Position numbers and translations under genes: made by a program. A stretch of DNA of 64,000 nucleotides from CAZZBK01 sp964652155. Lineage in GTDB: Bacteria; Planctomycetota; Planctomycetia; Pirellulales; PNKZ01. The notes beneath the pieces were generated by a model. The model was given only the letters and a program-made list of their open reading frames with translations. It did not search any database and was not told where the DNA came from. Where the stretch lies: contig CAZZBK010000005.1 in NCBI GenBank assembly GCA_964652155.1, forward strand, positions 42,992 to 106,991. The letters run 5' to 3'. Below are positions 34,895 to 42,789 of this stretch, one piece after another. Each line of letters starts with the position of its first letter. Position 1 is the stretch's first letter.

Positions 34895-36439
34895 ATGAAA
34901 CGGCATTCGTTCCAAACGTGCATGTGGTCGTTGGTCGCTCTGTTGGCGACGAGTGGCTTGTTGACCTCGCCGGCCTGGGCTGCCAAGGGCTATGGCAAGC
35001 TCGACGAGATGGCGCTCGACCGTTGGGCCAAGCTGCGCGAGGCCGAGCGTTATCAGCTCAACATCGCCGAGAAGCTGTACCGCGAACAGAATTGGAAGGC
35101 CGCGCTGGGCGAATACGAAAAGTTCGTCGAACTGTATCAGAATAGCGAAGGGGCCTCGTTCGCGCAGCTCAAGTGGGCCATGTGCCAGGTGCAACTCAAG
35201 AAGCTCAACACGGCCGTCAAGGACGGCTATCAGACCGTGATCGACTACTGGCCCGAGTCGGCCGAGGCGGTCGCGGCGGCCTACCTGATTGGCCGCACGT
35301 ACAAGGACATGGGGGACATGGCCCCGGCCAAGAAGGGCTATCAGGCGGTGCTTACCAAGCACGCCGACGAAGTGGTGGCCGTGCTCTCGAAGGTCGACTT
35401 GGCCGAAATCGCCCGCATCGAGCAAGACCGACCGCGGCGTGTCACGATCCTCAAGGATCTCGTGTTTAACTCGCCTCGCACCGGCGACGCGGCGCGGCAC
35501 TGTGTGGAAGCCTCGCGCACGCTGGCCGCGCTCAACTTTGAAGACGGCGGCTTCACCGATGGCAAGGCCTCGCTGGAGACGACGTTCAAGGAACCGGACC
35601 TCGCCGGTCAAATTGCCACGTATATCCGCGCGCCGTTGCAGCAGTTGATGAACGCCAGCGACACCAAAGACCGAGCGGCCAAGGTGGCTGACGCGGCGAT
35701 CGCTTATTTCAAAACACAGTTCCCCGCGTCAGCCAAGACCGATGCCGATAAAGCCCGCACCAAGACTCTCACCTATTACACGGCCGACATGCACTCGCTC
35801 GTGTCTCGGGCGACCGATGCCCAGCAGTTGTATGAAAAGTTGCTGCGTGAGATGGGGAACGAGGACGACATCCTCAGCCAGTATGCCTCGTGGTACAAAT
35901 CGCAGGGCAAGCGAGACGATGCCCGCGCCACCTACGGTCGCATGAAAAGCCCCATCGACGCCAAGAGCAATATCGCCTACTCGTACTGGGAAGAGGGCAA
36001 GTACGCCCTGACCGTGCCGATCTATGAAGAGCTCATTCAGCTCGACACGTCCAACCCGAAAAAATGGCAGTGGTCGCTGGCCGAGGCCTACCGGCATGCC
36101 GGCAAGCACAAGGAAGCGATCGCCGCCTATCAGCAATGCGAAAACTACCCCACGAACTTGCAGCACATGGCGCTCAGCTATCGGGCGCTACAGCAGTATA
36201 AGGAAGCGCTCGCCGTGTACTTCCAGATCCTCGGCAGCTATGAGTCGGCCGCCCCCAACGCGCTGCTCAATATTGGCTACACCCAAGAGGCGTCTGGCCA
36301 GAGCGAGGCGGCCATCAAGACATTCCAGCAAGTCTGCAAACGCTTTCCCCGCTCGGGCGAGTCGAGCCAGGCGCACGCCCATCTCAACAACAAGTACAAC
36401 ATCCTGTTCACGTTCGGTGGCGACAAGGCCGAGAAGTAA
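34895..36439 (+). CDS. exported TPR protein, last gene of the ExbBD block
   Basis: 514 residues. Of two in-frame ATGs (34889 and 34895) the second is chosen because GGAGGAG at 34882-34888 is then six bases away. Signal peptide (CMWSLVALLATSGLLTSPAW). The body is TPR repeats throughout: AEKLYREQNWKAALGEYEKF, AYLIGRTYKDMGDMAPAKKG, AEAYRHAGKHKEAIAAYQQC and LLNIGYTQEASGQSEAAIKT, the last similar to YbgF/CpoB. In Tol systems a periplasmic TPR protein (YbgF) is a standard accessory, which fits this position. Starts 19 bases after the DUF4159 gene. Confidence 0.85.
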   Translation: MKRHSFQTCMWSLVALLATSGLLTSPAWAAKGYGKLDEMALDRWAKLREAERYQLNIAEKLYREQNWKAALGEYEKFVELYQNSEGASFAQLKWAMCQVQLKKLNTAVKDGYQTVIDYWPESAEAVAAAYLIGRTYKDMGDMAPAKKGYQAVLTKHADEVVAVLSKVDLAEIARIEQDRPRRVTILKDLVFNSPRTGDAARHCVEASRTLAALNFEDGGFTDGKASLETTFKEPDLAGQIATYIRAPLQQLMNASDTKDRAAKVADAAIAYFKTQFPASAKTDADKARTKTLTYYTADMHSLVSRATDAQQLYEKLLREMGNEDDILSQYASWYKSQGKRDDARATYGRMKSPIDAKSNIAYSYWEEGKYALTVPIYEELIQLDTSNPKKWQWSLAEAYRHAGKHKEAIAAYQQCENYPTNLQHMALSYRALQQYKEALAVYFQILGSYESAAPNALLNIGYTQEASGQSEAAIKTFQQVCKRFPRSGESSQAHAHLNNKYNILFTFGGDKAEK

Positions 36440-36477
36440 CGCTCGGTTCAATTCGCAGGCGCGTCGTGTCTTCCGAG

Positions 36478-36564
36478 CCGGGGGCGTGAGCCCCCGGATG
36501 AGATGGCCCCTTCAAGCCATTCAATCTCATGTTCGCGACGTTATCCGGGGGCGTAAGCCCCCGG
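36478..36564. repeat. two copies of the GNRA-loop palindrome
   Basis: CCGGGGGCGTGAGCCCCCGG at 36478-36497 and the GTAA-loop version at 36545-36564; the DNA between them is itself an imperfect inverted repeat (ATGAGATGG...CCATTCAATCTCAT). Same family as 7231-7266. Confidence 0.8.
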
Positions 36565-36600
36565 CTCAGAAGATGGATTGCGATTAAGCAGGCTGCGCGC

Positions 36601-36795
36601 CTACCAACAGCCCCCCTCGCAACAGGTCTCGCAGATTTGATGACACTGCGAGCACTGGAGCTTGCCACGGATCTCGATCAGCCGACCGCCACACGCCGGG
36701 CAGCCAGCGCGTGACGTCGACTCGTGATGCGGTTTAGGCTGCGGGGCTGCGGCCGAGGTTAATGCCGCGCCGGTCGTTCGGGTCGGTTCGCTCAT
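36601..36795 (-). CDS. zinc-ribbon miniprotein
   Basis: 64 residues; ATG at 36795 preceded by GAGGGG. An unstructured N-terminal half, then CPACGGRLIEIRGKLQCSQC and a CETCCEGG tail. The two CxxC pairs spaced 14 residues apart make a typical rubredoxin/zinc-ribbon knuckle, and the third Cys cluster may bind a second metal. Divergent from the PQQ-type gene. The function is unknown; a DNA/RNA or protein adaptor is possible. The size is small, but the cysteine pattern and ribosome-binding site support a real gene. Confidence 0.65.
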   Translation of the reverse strand: MSEPTRTTGAALTSAAAPQPKPHHESTSRAGCPACGGRLIEIRGKLQCSQCHQICETCCEGGCW

Positions 36796-36820
36796 GCTCC
36801 CCTCGCGTGTGAATGGTCGT

Positions 36821-36853
36821 ATCGATATATGTACGGGCGTTCAGTATATCGAT
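36821..36853. promoter_or_regulatory. inverted repeat in divergent promoter region (possible operator)
   Basis: ATCGATATA at 36821-36829 and TATATCGAT at 36845-36853 form a perfect 9-bp inverted repeat with a 15-base spacer, between the divergent starts at 36795 and 36959. A third partial half (TCGATCGATAT) lies near 36877-36887. Confidence 0.45.
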
Positions 36854-36958
36854 CGGCCGGGAATCATCAAGGCTTTTTCGATCGATATTGTTTCAGCTCA
36901 TCTTCGGCCCGATACTGAACGAACCCTGCCGCGCCATTCTCTGCCAACGAGGTCGATC

Positions 36959-38506
36959 ATGTCTGGGCGAAAACTCGGTCTGTTCCTGTTGATCTGTGTC
37001 GTTGCCGTGAGCAGCCCGCGCCGTGCGGCGGCCGATGCCTTTGGCGGCACCATCGAGACGATCATCGGCTCGCGCAGTGTCGCGCTCAAGGTCGGCAAAG
37101 ACGCCGAGCTACGCACCGTGCAGATCGACGCTCAATCGGTCATTACCGTCGACGGCAAGACCGTGTCGGCCGCGGAGTTGAAGACCGGCATGCGGGCCGT
37201 GGTCATTACCGAACAAGAGCGACTCATCAAGTTGTCGGCCCGCAGCGACGTGAGTACCAGCACGAGCACCGCTCCGGCGAAGACCGCTGCTCCGAAAGCG
37301 CCTGCCAAGACGGCTGTGCCCAAGACGGCCGCGAGCAAAGCGCGCACGGGGATCGCCGCGTGGCCGCAGTTCCGGGGTCCAAACCACGACAACTGCTCGA
37401 CCGAGACGGGCCTGCTCAAGCAATGGCCCTCCGGCGGACCCAAGCTGCTCTGGACCGCCACCGGCTTGGGACAAGGACTCTCCAGCGTCTCGGTGGCTGG
37501 CGGGCTCGTGCTCACGATGAGCAATCAGGGCGAGATCGAAGGGGTCGGGGCGGTCGACTTCAACAGCGGCAAACCCGTCTGGGGCACGCCCACTGGCACG
37601 GCCTATCACAACTCCTATGGCGACGGTCCGCGCTGTGTCCCCACGATCGATGGCGAGCTCGTCTACGCGCTCGGAGCCAACGGCGATCTTCAGTGCATGG
37701 ATCTCGCCGACGGAAAAATCCGCTGGAAGCTCAATATCTTGCAGCAGACCAACGGCCAGAACATTCGCTGGGGCATCAGCGAGTCGCCGCTCATTGATGG
37801 AGACAAGGTCATCTGCACCCCCGGCGGCAGCAGCGGCACCATGCTCGCACTCGACAAACTCTCGGGCAAAGTCATCTGGACCTCGCCCGCCGTGTCCGAC
37901 GCGGGCTACTCCTCGGCCGTGAGCGCCACGATCAACGGCGTCAAGCAGTACGTGCAGCTCACGATGAAAGGGGTCGTCGGCTTTAACGCCGCCAATGGCG
38001 CGGTCCTCTGGCAAGAGGGTTCGGCCGCCAATGGCACCGCCAATTGCAGTGCTCCGATCGTGCAAGGCAACCTGGTTTTCTACGCGACCGGTTACGGTGC
38101 CGGTGGCGCGCTGGTGCAAGTAGGGCAGGGGGCCACGGTGGTCTACAAGACCAAAGACATGAAAAGCCACCACGGCGGCATGCTCTTGATGAACAATCAC
38201 ATCTACGGATGCGACGATGGCGTGCTGACCTGCCTCGATTTCAAAACCGGCGCGGTCAAGTGGCAAGATCGTTCGGTGGGCAAAGGCTCGCTCACCTACG
38301 CCGACGGACATCTGATCGTCCGTGGCGAGCGGGGCAGCGTCGCGCTTGTCGAGGCGACTCCCACACGCTACGTCGAAAAAGGACGCTTCGACCCAGAAAA
38401 AAGCGACAAACAGGCCTGGCCTTATCCGGTCGTGGCCGGCGGCCGGCTCTTATTGCGCGATCAGGACAAGATCTTCTGTTACGACCTTCGCGCCAGCGCC
38501 AATTGA
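36959..38506 (+). CDS. secreted PQQ-type beta-propeller protein
   Basis: 515 residues from the ATG at 36959 (GAGG upstream, signal peptide LGLFLLICVVAVSSPRRAAA). The first 90 residues are a small beta domain (GGTIETIIGSRSVALKVGKD, VITVDGKTVSAAELKTGMRA). An Ala/Pro/Lys/Thr linker follows, then a propeller with PQQ/Trp-docking-like blades: WPQFRGPNHDNCSTETGLLK, GSSGTMLALDKLSGKVIWTS, YGCDDGVLTCLDFKTGAVKW and FCYDLRA. The quinoprotein catalytic residues are not evident, so a structural or non-enzymatic propeller (BamB-like) is likely. Ends 10 bases before the convergent PLD gene. Confidence 0.88.
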   Translation: MSGRKLGLFLLICVVAVSSPRRAAADAFGGTIETIIGSRSVALKVGKDAELRTVQIDAQSVITVDGKTVSAAELKTGMRAVVITEQERLIKLSARSDVSTSTSTAPAKTAAPKAPAKTAVPKTAASKARTGIAAWPQFRGPNHDNCSTETGLLKQWPSGGPKLLWTATGLGQGLSSVSVAGGLVLTMSNQGEIEGVGAVDFNSGKPVWGTPTGTAYHNSYGDGPRCVPTIDGELVYALGANGDLQCMDLADGKIRWKLNILQQTNGQNIRWGISESPLIDGDKVICTPGGSSGTMLALDKLSGKVIWTSPAVSDAGYSSAVSATINGVKQYVQLTMKGVVGFNAANGAVLWQEGSAANGTANCSAPIVQGNLVFYATGYGAGGALVQVGQGATVVYKTKDMKSHHGGMLLMNNHIYGCDDGVLTCLDFKTGAVKWQDRSVGKGSLTYADGHLIVRGERGSVALVEATPTRYVEKGRFDPEKSDKQAWPYPVVAGGRLLLRDQDKIFCYDLRASAN

Positions 38507-38516
38507 GCTGGACCGC

Positions 38517-39665
38517 CTACAGCCAGCGCCGGAATTGCCAGGCCAACCGGTCGCGCAATCGCGCCCACGTTCCTTCGCGGGGTAGCTGCTCGATGGTCAC
38601 GCGGCGGCTTTGTCGCAACTCGCGCGATACGACCCGGGCGAGCGTTCGTGCGAACCCGGGCGAGCGGACCACGCCGGTCAGTTCCAGGTTCAAACGCAAC
38701 GACCGGGGATCGAGATTGCATGACCCGACCACGGTCCAGACGTCGTCGATGAGCATGACCTTGCCGTGTAACATGCGATCGCGACGCTCGTAAAGGCGCA
38801 CGCCCAGCTCGAGCAGTTGGCGATAGAAATGCCGCATGGCCCATTGCACCACCGGCACGTCGCTGACCTCGGGCACAATGACCCGGACGATGACGCCCCG
38901 TTGTCGTGCGCGCTTGAGTTCGCGCAGCACCTTCGGCAGCGGGATGAAATACGCCATCGACAGCGTGATGCTTCGCTGCGCGGAGCGCATCAGCAGCTTG
39001 AAGACTCGATCGGCGCGACGAAAGCGCAGTCGCGGCAACGAGTCGAAAAAGTACACCCCCTCGCCCGAGCGCTGGAGCATCTCCGCGAGGGGCCACTTGG
39101 GCCAGCGATCGACCTGACCGTGGCATTGTCGCCAGAGCCGCTCCATGGCGGCGGCCGCCTCGCTGGCCTCGGGGCCCAACATCCGCACGTGCACGTCGCG
39201 CCACTCGGCGCTTCGTTCTCCCTCGGTGGCCTGCACGATGTTCATGCCGCCAAAATACGCCACTTGCTCATCGATCACGAGCAGCTTGCGATGGTTGCGG
39301 CGATTGAAGCGTTGCCAGAAGGACCCTGGCTCGCGCGCGGCGGACCAGGAGTTGTACACGTGGACCTTGGCGCCGGCGTGCTGCAGTTCGCTGAGCAGCC
39401 CTTCGGCCAAGTCGAATGACCCAACGGCGTCGATCATGACGCGGACATCGAGCCCCGCGGCGGCGCGATCGGCGAGTGCCTCGACCACGCTCCGGCCAGC
39501 CTCGTCATCGCCGAGGATGTACACCTCGAGCCATACGCGGCGCTGGGCCTGTCGAATGTCGGCGAGCATCGCGCGCACCAGGGGCGACACCTCGACGAAC
39601 ACGAGGAACTCGTGTCCGGCGGCGGTAATCGCCTCGGTCTGGGGGGGTAATTCGGTCGGTTCCAT
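38517..39665 (-). CDS. phospholipase D-type cardiolipin synthase-like protein
   Basis: 382 residues from the ATG at 39665 (AAGGCG upstream); a GTG at 39731 would add 22 unremarkable residues. Two HKD motifs: NHRKLLVIDEQVAYFGGMN near residue 125 and LHGKVMLIDDVWTVVGSCNL near residue 300, each followed by the GG/GS-x-N half, so both halves of the active site are intact. The LEVYILGDDEAGRSVVEAL and VRVIVPEVSDVPVVQWAMRH segments are typical of bacterial cardiolipin synthases of the ClsB type. There are no N-terminal transmembrane helices, again as in ClsB. Likely makes cardiolipin or a related lipid at the inner membrane. Confidence 0.88.
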   Translation of the reverse strand: MEPTELPPQTEAITAAGHEFLVFVEVSPLVRAMLADIRQAQRRVWLEVYILGDDEAGRSVVEALADRAAAGLDVRVMIDAVGSFDLAEGLLSELQHAGAKVHVYNSWSAAREPGSFWQRFNRRNHRKLLVIDEQVAYFGGMNIVQATEGERSAEWRDVHVRMLGPEASEAAAAMERLWRQCHGQVDRWPKWPLAEMLQRSGEGVYFFDSLPRLRFRRADRVFKLLMRSAQRSITLSMAYFIPLPKVLRELKRARQRGVIVRVIVPEVSDVPVVQWAMRHFYRQLLELGVRLYERRDRMLHGKVMLIDDVWTVVGSCNLDPRSLRLNLELTGVVRSPGFARTLARVVSRELRQSRRVTIEQLPREGTWARLRDRLAWQFRRWL

Positions 39666-39748
39666 CGCCGCGCCTTGCCGAGTGACGGTCGGCCCCGTAT
39701 CCTCGGCGGCGGTGTCTTGCTCAACACGCACGCAAAGGATCTCGACGC

Positions 39749-41512
39749 ATGCAGCCTAGGTCATGTCCGGTATGGTTGGCAATCGCGATCTGCTCCTGCG
39801 GGCTCATTTCTCGCGCCACGGCCGATGAGGCCGCGTCGACGCGGTTTCGCCGCGTGCTCGCCGCCGCTTGGGAAAACGAGCTCCGTGCCGCTCCGTTGTT
39901 CGCCACCTCGACGGGCGATCATCGCTTCAACGACCAACTCGGCGACCTGTCTCCCGCGGCGCTCGACCGCCACGCGCTCGCCGAGCAGGAGTATCTCCGG
40001 CAATTGCTCTCCATCGATCGGCGGCAACTTAGCGCCTCCGAGCAGATCGATCACGCACTGTTCGCACGCTACCTGCGCGAGCAAATCGCCGAGCACGAAT
40101 TTGGCTTCGATCGGGTCCCCATCACCAACCGCGATGGGTTTCATATCGAGTTTGCCGAGCTAGCGCGGCACATGCCCCTGCGAAGCGAACAGGATTATCA
40201 GAACTACATCGCCCGGCTGCGAGATTTTCCGCGCTTCGTCGACGATCATATCGCGCTCATGCGGGAGGGAATCCGCATGGCGCGCGTGCTCCCCTCGATC
40301 GCGCTCAACGATTATCGTTCGATCATCGAGCCGCAATTGGTTGCCGACCCCACGCAGAGCCGATTGTACGCGCCGCTGCGCGAGCTGTCGCAGTTTAGTC
40401 CCGAGGTGCGTCAGCGCCTGCAGCAGGCAACTCAGGCGGCGATTCGCGAGTCGGTCGTGCCCGGCTACCGCACGTTCCTGCAATTTCTGACGGCAGAATA
40501 CGTGCCGGCGTGCCGCGACTCGATCGGCGTCTCGGCCTTGCCGCAAGGACGCGAGTATTACCGTCATCGCGTGCGCAAGTTCACCACGCTCGACATGCTG
40601 CCCGAGCAGATTCACGAAACGGGCCTCGCCGAGGTCAAACGCATTCGCCAGGAAATGCAGCAGGTGATCGACGGCCTCAAGTTCGCAGGCGACTTTGCCG
40701 CGTTCATCGATCATTTGCGGACCGACGCGCGGTTTTATCCAGATACTCCCGAGCAGCTCATGAAGGAGGTTGGCTACACGCTCAAGCGGATGGACGGCGA
40801 GTTGCCGCGGCTGTTCAAGACCCTGCCCCGCGCTCCCTACGGTATTTTGCCCGTGCCAAGCTACATTGCCCCGCAGACGACGACGGCGTATTACTCGCCT
40901 CCGGCGGGAGATGGCAGCCGGGCGGGGTTTTATTTTGTGAACACCTATAATCTCAAGAGCCGGCCGTTGTACGAGGTCGAGGCGCTGAGCTTGCACGAGG
41001 CGGTGCCCGGTCATCACTTGCAGCTCGCGCTGCAACAAGAGCTAACCGACTTGGCCCCTTTTCGCCGCTTCGTCCACTGGACCGCGTTTGTCGAGGGTTG
41101 GGGACTGTATGCCGAACGGCTGGGCCTCGAAACCGGCTTTTACACCGATCCGTACAGCAACTTCGGCCGGCTCAGCTACGAAATGTGGCGCGCCTGCCGG
41201 TTGGTCGTCGACACGGGCATCCATTACTTCGGCTGGTCACGCCAGCAGGCGATCGACTACATGGCCGAGAACACGGCCCTGTCGCTGCACAACATCACGG
41301 CCGAGGTCGACCGGTATATTTCGTGGCCCGGTCAGGCCGTGGCTTACAAGATGGGCGAGCTCGACATCCGGCGATTGCGCAAGTTGGCCGAGGATCGCTT
41401 GGGAAAGCGTTTTGACATTCGCGAGTTTCACGACGTCGTGCTGGGTGCCGGGTCGATGCCGCTCGACGTACTGGGCGAGCGGGTCGCGGCGTACATCGAG
41501 CGGGCCAAGTAA
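39749..41512 (+). CDS. DUF885 family secreted protein (putative metallopeptidase)
   Basis: 587 residues from the ATG at 39749 (AAAGGA upstream), with a signal peptide (VWLAIAICSCGLISRATA). Normal length for DUF885. The key motif ALSLHEAVPGHHLQLALQQE lies near residue 416, an HExxPGHH metal site, and the TAFVEGWGLYAERLG and GRLSYEMWRACRLVVDTGIH segments that complete the M32-like site are present. Family members are presumed zinc-dependent dipeptidases or carboxypeptidases; most are uncharacterised. Divergent from the PLD gene. Confidence 0.9.
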   Translation: MQPRSCPVWLAIAICSCGLISRATADEAASTRFRRVLAAAWENELRAAPLFATSTGDHRFNDQLGDLSPAALDRHALAEQEYLRQLLSIDRRQLSASEQIDHALFARYLREQIAEHEFGFDRVPITNRDGFHIEFAELARHMPLRSEQDYQNYIARLRDFPRFVDDHIALMREGIRMARVLPSIALNDYRSIIEPQLVADPTQSRLYAPLRELSQFSPEVRQRLQQATQAAIRESVVPGYRTFLQFLTAEYVPACRDSIGVSALPQGREYYRHRVRKFTTLDMLPEQIHETGLAEVKRIRQEMQQVIDGLKFAGDFAAFIDHLRTDARFYPDTPEQLMKEVGYTLKRMDGELPRLFKTLPRAPYGILPVPSYIAPQTTTAYYSPPAGDGSRAGFYFVNTYNLKSRPLYEVEALSLHEAVPGHHLQLALQQELTDLAPFRRFVHWTAFVEGWGLYAERLGLETGFYTDPYSNFGRLSYEMWRACRLVVDTGIHYFGWSRQQAIDYMAENTALSLHNITAEVDRYISWPGQAVAYKMGELDIRRLRKLAEDRLGKRFDIREFHDVVLGAGSMPLDVLGERVAAYIERAK

Positions 41513-41626
41513 ACTCTGCGCATCATGAGCTTGGTGCGGTTGGTATCGCTGAGGGCATGAGCCTTTCGTTTGATAGCCAACTCGGCGCGATGCTGCTAGC
41601 CGCTTATCATCGGCTGAGTGCCTCTC

Positions 41627-41914
41627 TTAATATCGAGTTCGCCAATAATCTGGATGGCGAGCCGTATGGGCTACCGCAATCACTCTGACTCCGCGAGCTG
41701 TCTCACGATAAATGATTTGAAACGGATACTTGCTCAATTTGATGGCTCGAAAGCCATAGACATCGCGTGGCCAACGATCGGGGGCGCTTTCGATATCCGC
41801 GAGAGCATGTCTCACGGACTGCAGAAATGTCGATGCAGCCGGAGCGCTTCGCTCCAGATACCAAGCCAAGCTTGACTGCAGTTCGGTCGCTGCTGCCGGA
41901 TGAAAGTCAAGCAT
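41627..41914 (-). CDS. ParE/RelE-family toxin
   Basis: 95 residues. Typical ParE/RelE sequence: LDFHPAAATELQSSLAWYLE at the N-terminus, FLQSVRHALADIESAPDRWP, then FRAIKLSKYPFQIIYRE and VIAVAHTARHPDYW at the C-terminus. The family poisons DNA gyrase or cleaves mRNA at ribosomes; sequence does not decide which. It overlaps the upstream antitoxin gene by 8 bases, standard for these pairs. The locus is AT-richer than its surroundings. Confidence 0.9.
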   Translation of the reverse strand: MLDFHPAAATELQSSLAWYLERSAPAASTFLQSVRHALADIESAPDRWPRDVYGFRAIKLSKYPFQIIYRETARGVRVIAVAHTARHPDYWRTRY

Positions 41915-42155
41915 GACCCGGCTTGTCGATCATCTGTTGTAATTGTCGCTCGACATCGGTCCAAGGAACCGCTTGGACTTGCCCCGATTCGAGTTCCTGC
42001 CAGCGTCGCGCGACTTCGCTCTGCCAATGCGCGACCCATTCCGCACTACCGGTCGTTGTCCCGACACTCCCGAGCAACTCCCCAGCGAGCATGACCCGCT
42101 CGTCCTCGGAGAGCTCCAGCGCAGCTTTCAGTAACTCTTGGGTTAAAGGGCTCAT
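41907..42155 (-). CDS. addiction-module antitoxin (CHP02574-type)
   Basis: 82 residues. LTQELLKAALELSEDERVML, ALELLGS-type helix and the C-terminal WTDVERQLQQM match the 'putative addiction module component' family of antitoxins that pair with ParE/RelE toxins. The C-terminal tail should wrap the toxin. It precedes the toxin, and the upstream -10 element lies almost on the start codon, so translation may be leaderless. Confidence 0.88.
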   Translation of the reverse strand: MSPLTQELLKAALELSEDERVMLAGELLGSVGTTTGSAEWVAHWQSEVARRWQELESGQVQAVPWTDVERQLQQMIDKPGHA

Positions 42156-42161
42156 GCGATC

Positions 42162-42191
42162 ATTCTATCCCAATTGGCTACTCATCCTCAA
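42162..42191 (-). promoter_or_regulatory. promoter of the toxin-antitoxin operon with central palindrome
   Basis: On the minus strand TTGAGG (42191-42186) and TAGAAT (42167-42162) are 18 bases apart, with a CCAATTGG palindrome (42170-42177) in the spacer that could be the autorepression operator. The -10 ends 6 bases before the antitoxin ATG. Confidence 0.5.
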
Positions 42192-42228
42192 CTGCAGTGG
42201 CGAGGGTACCGAAACTGTGAATCGTCGA

Positions 42229-42735
42229 TCAGGGTTGCTTTCCCTCGCCAGTGTCTCTCGTTTTCCGTAACGCACGCACCTTCTTTCCAGGAAGATGTGC
42301 CGCAAGCTTGATGTGTGCATTGAGAGCAGAAGTCGAGCTTCTCGAAACACAATACAACGTAACTTCTCCGTGCAGAGCCAACTTTTCTGACACTTCAAAC
42401 GTTGCGCTCTGCCAGCCGTCCATAGGTTTGCTAAAGACGATTGGGAAATTGAAGATGAATTCCGGTTTCTCCTTACTTAAGTCCCAAGCTATGACATCCG
42501 AGAATACCCATTCCATCGTGGGAAAATGTTGTGATAAAGCCGCTTCGTTGACTTTAAGTTTGAATTTTAGTCGCTCGGGATAATCAGGATTGCAACGATC
42601 TACTGACATGACATAAATGTTCTTCTCGCCTTCCTTGGCCGTGATATCTTCACCTCGAAGGTCGGCCGATACTTCTTGTACAAGCATCAAAAAGGCAATC
42701 ACAATCAGTGGTGTCAATTTGTTTAATCCGATCAT
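42229..42735 (-). CDS. secreted orphan protein in AT-richer island
   Basis: 168 residues; ATG at 42735 with AAGGAG six bases upstream. Signal peptide (LTPLIVIAFLMLVQEVSA). The mature part has alternating beta-type segments (LKFKLKVNEAALSQHFPTME, WVFSDVIAWDLSKEKPEFIF, EVTLYCVSRSSTSALNAHIK) and ends in a basic tail. I recognise no family. Base composition is clearly lower in GC than the neighbours, as for the adjacent toxin-antitoxin pair, suggesting that all three came in together. Confidence 0.65.
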   Translation of the reverse strand: MIGLNKLTPLIVIAFLMLVQEVSADLRGEDITAKEGEKNIYVMSVDRCNPDYPERLKFKLKVNEAALSQHFPTMEWVFSDVIAWDLSKEKPEFIFNFPIVFSKPMDGWQSATFEVSEKLALHGEVTLYCVSRSSTSALNAHIKLAAHLPGKKVRALRKTRDTGEGKQP

Positions 42736-42789
42736 CCTTCACTCCTTCGAGCAACGACCTTTTTACTCCAGTCTTCAGTCTCGCTTCGT

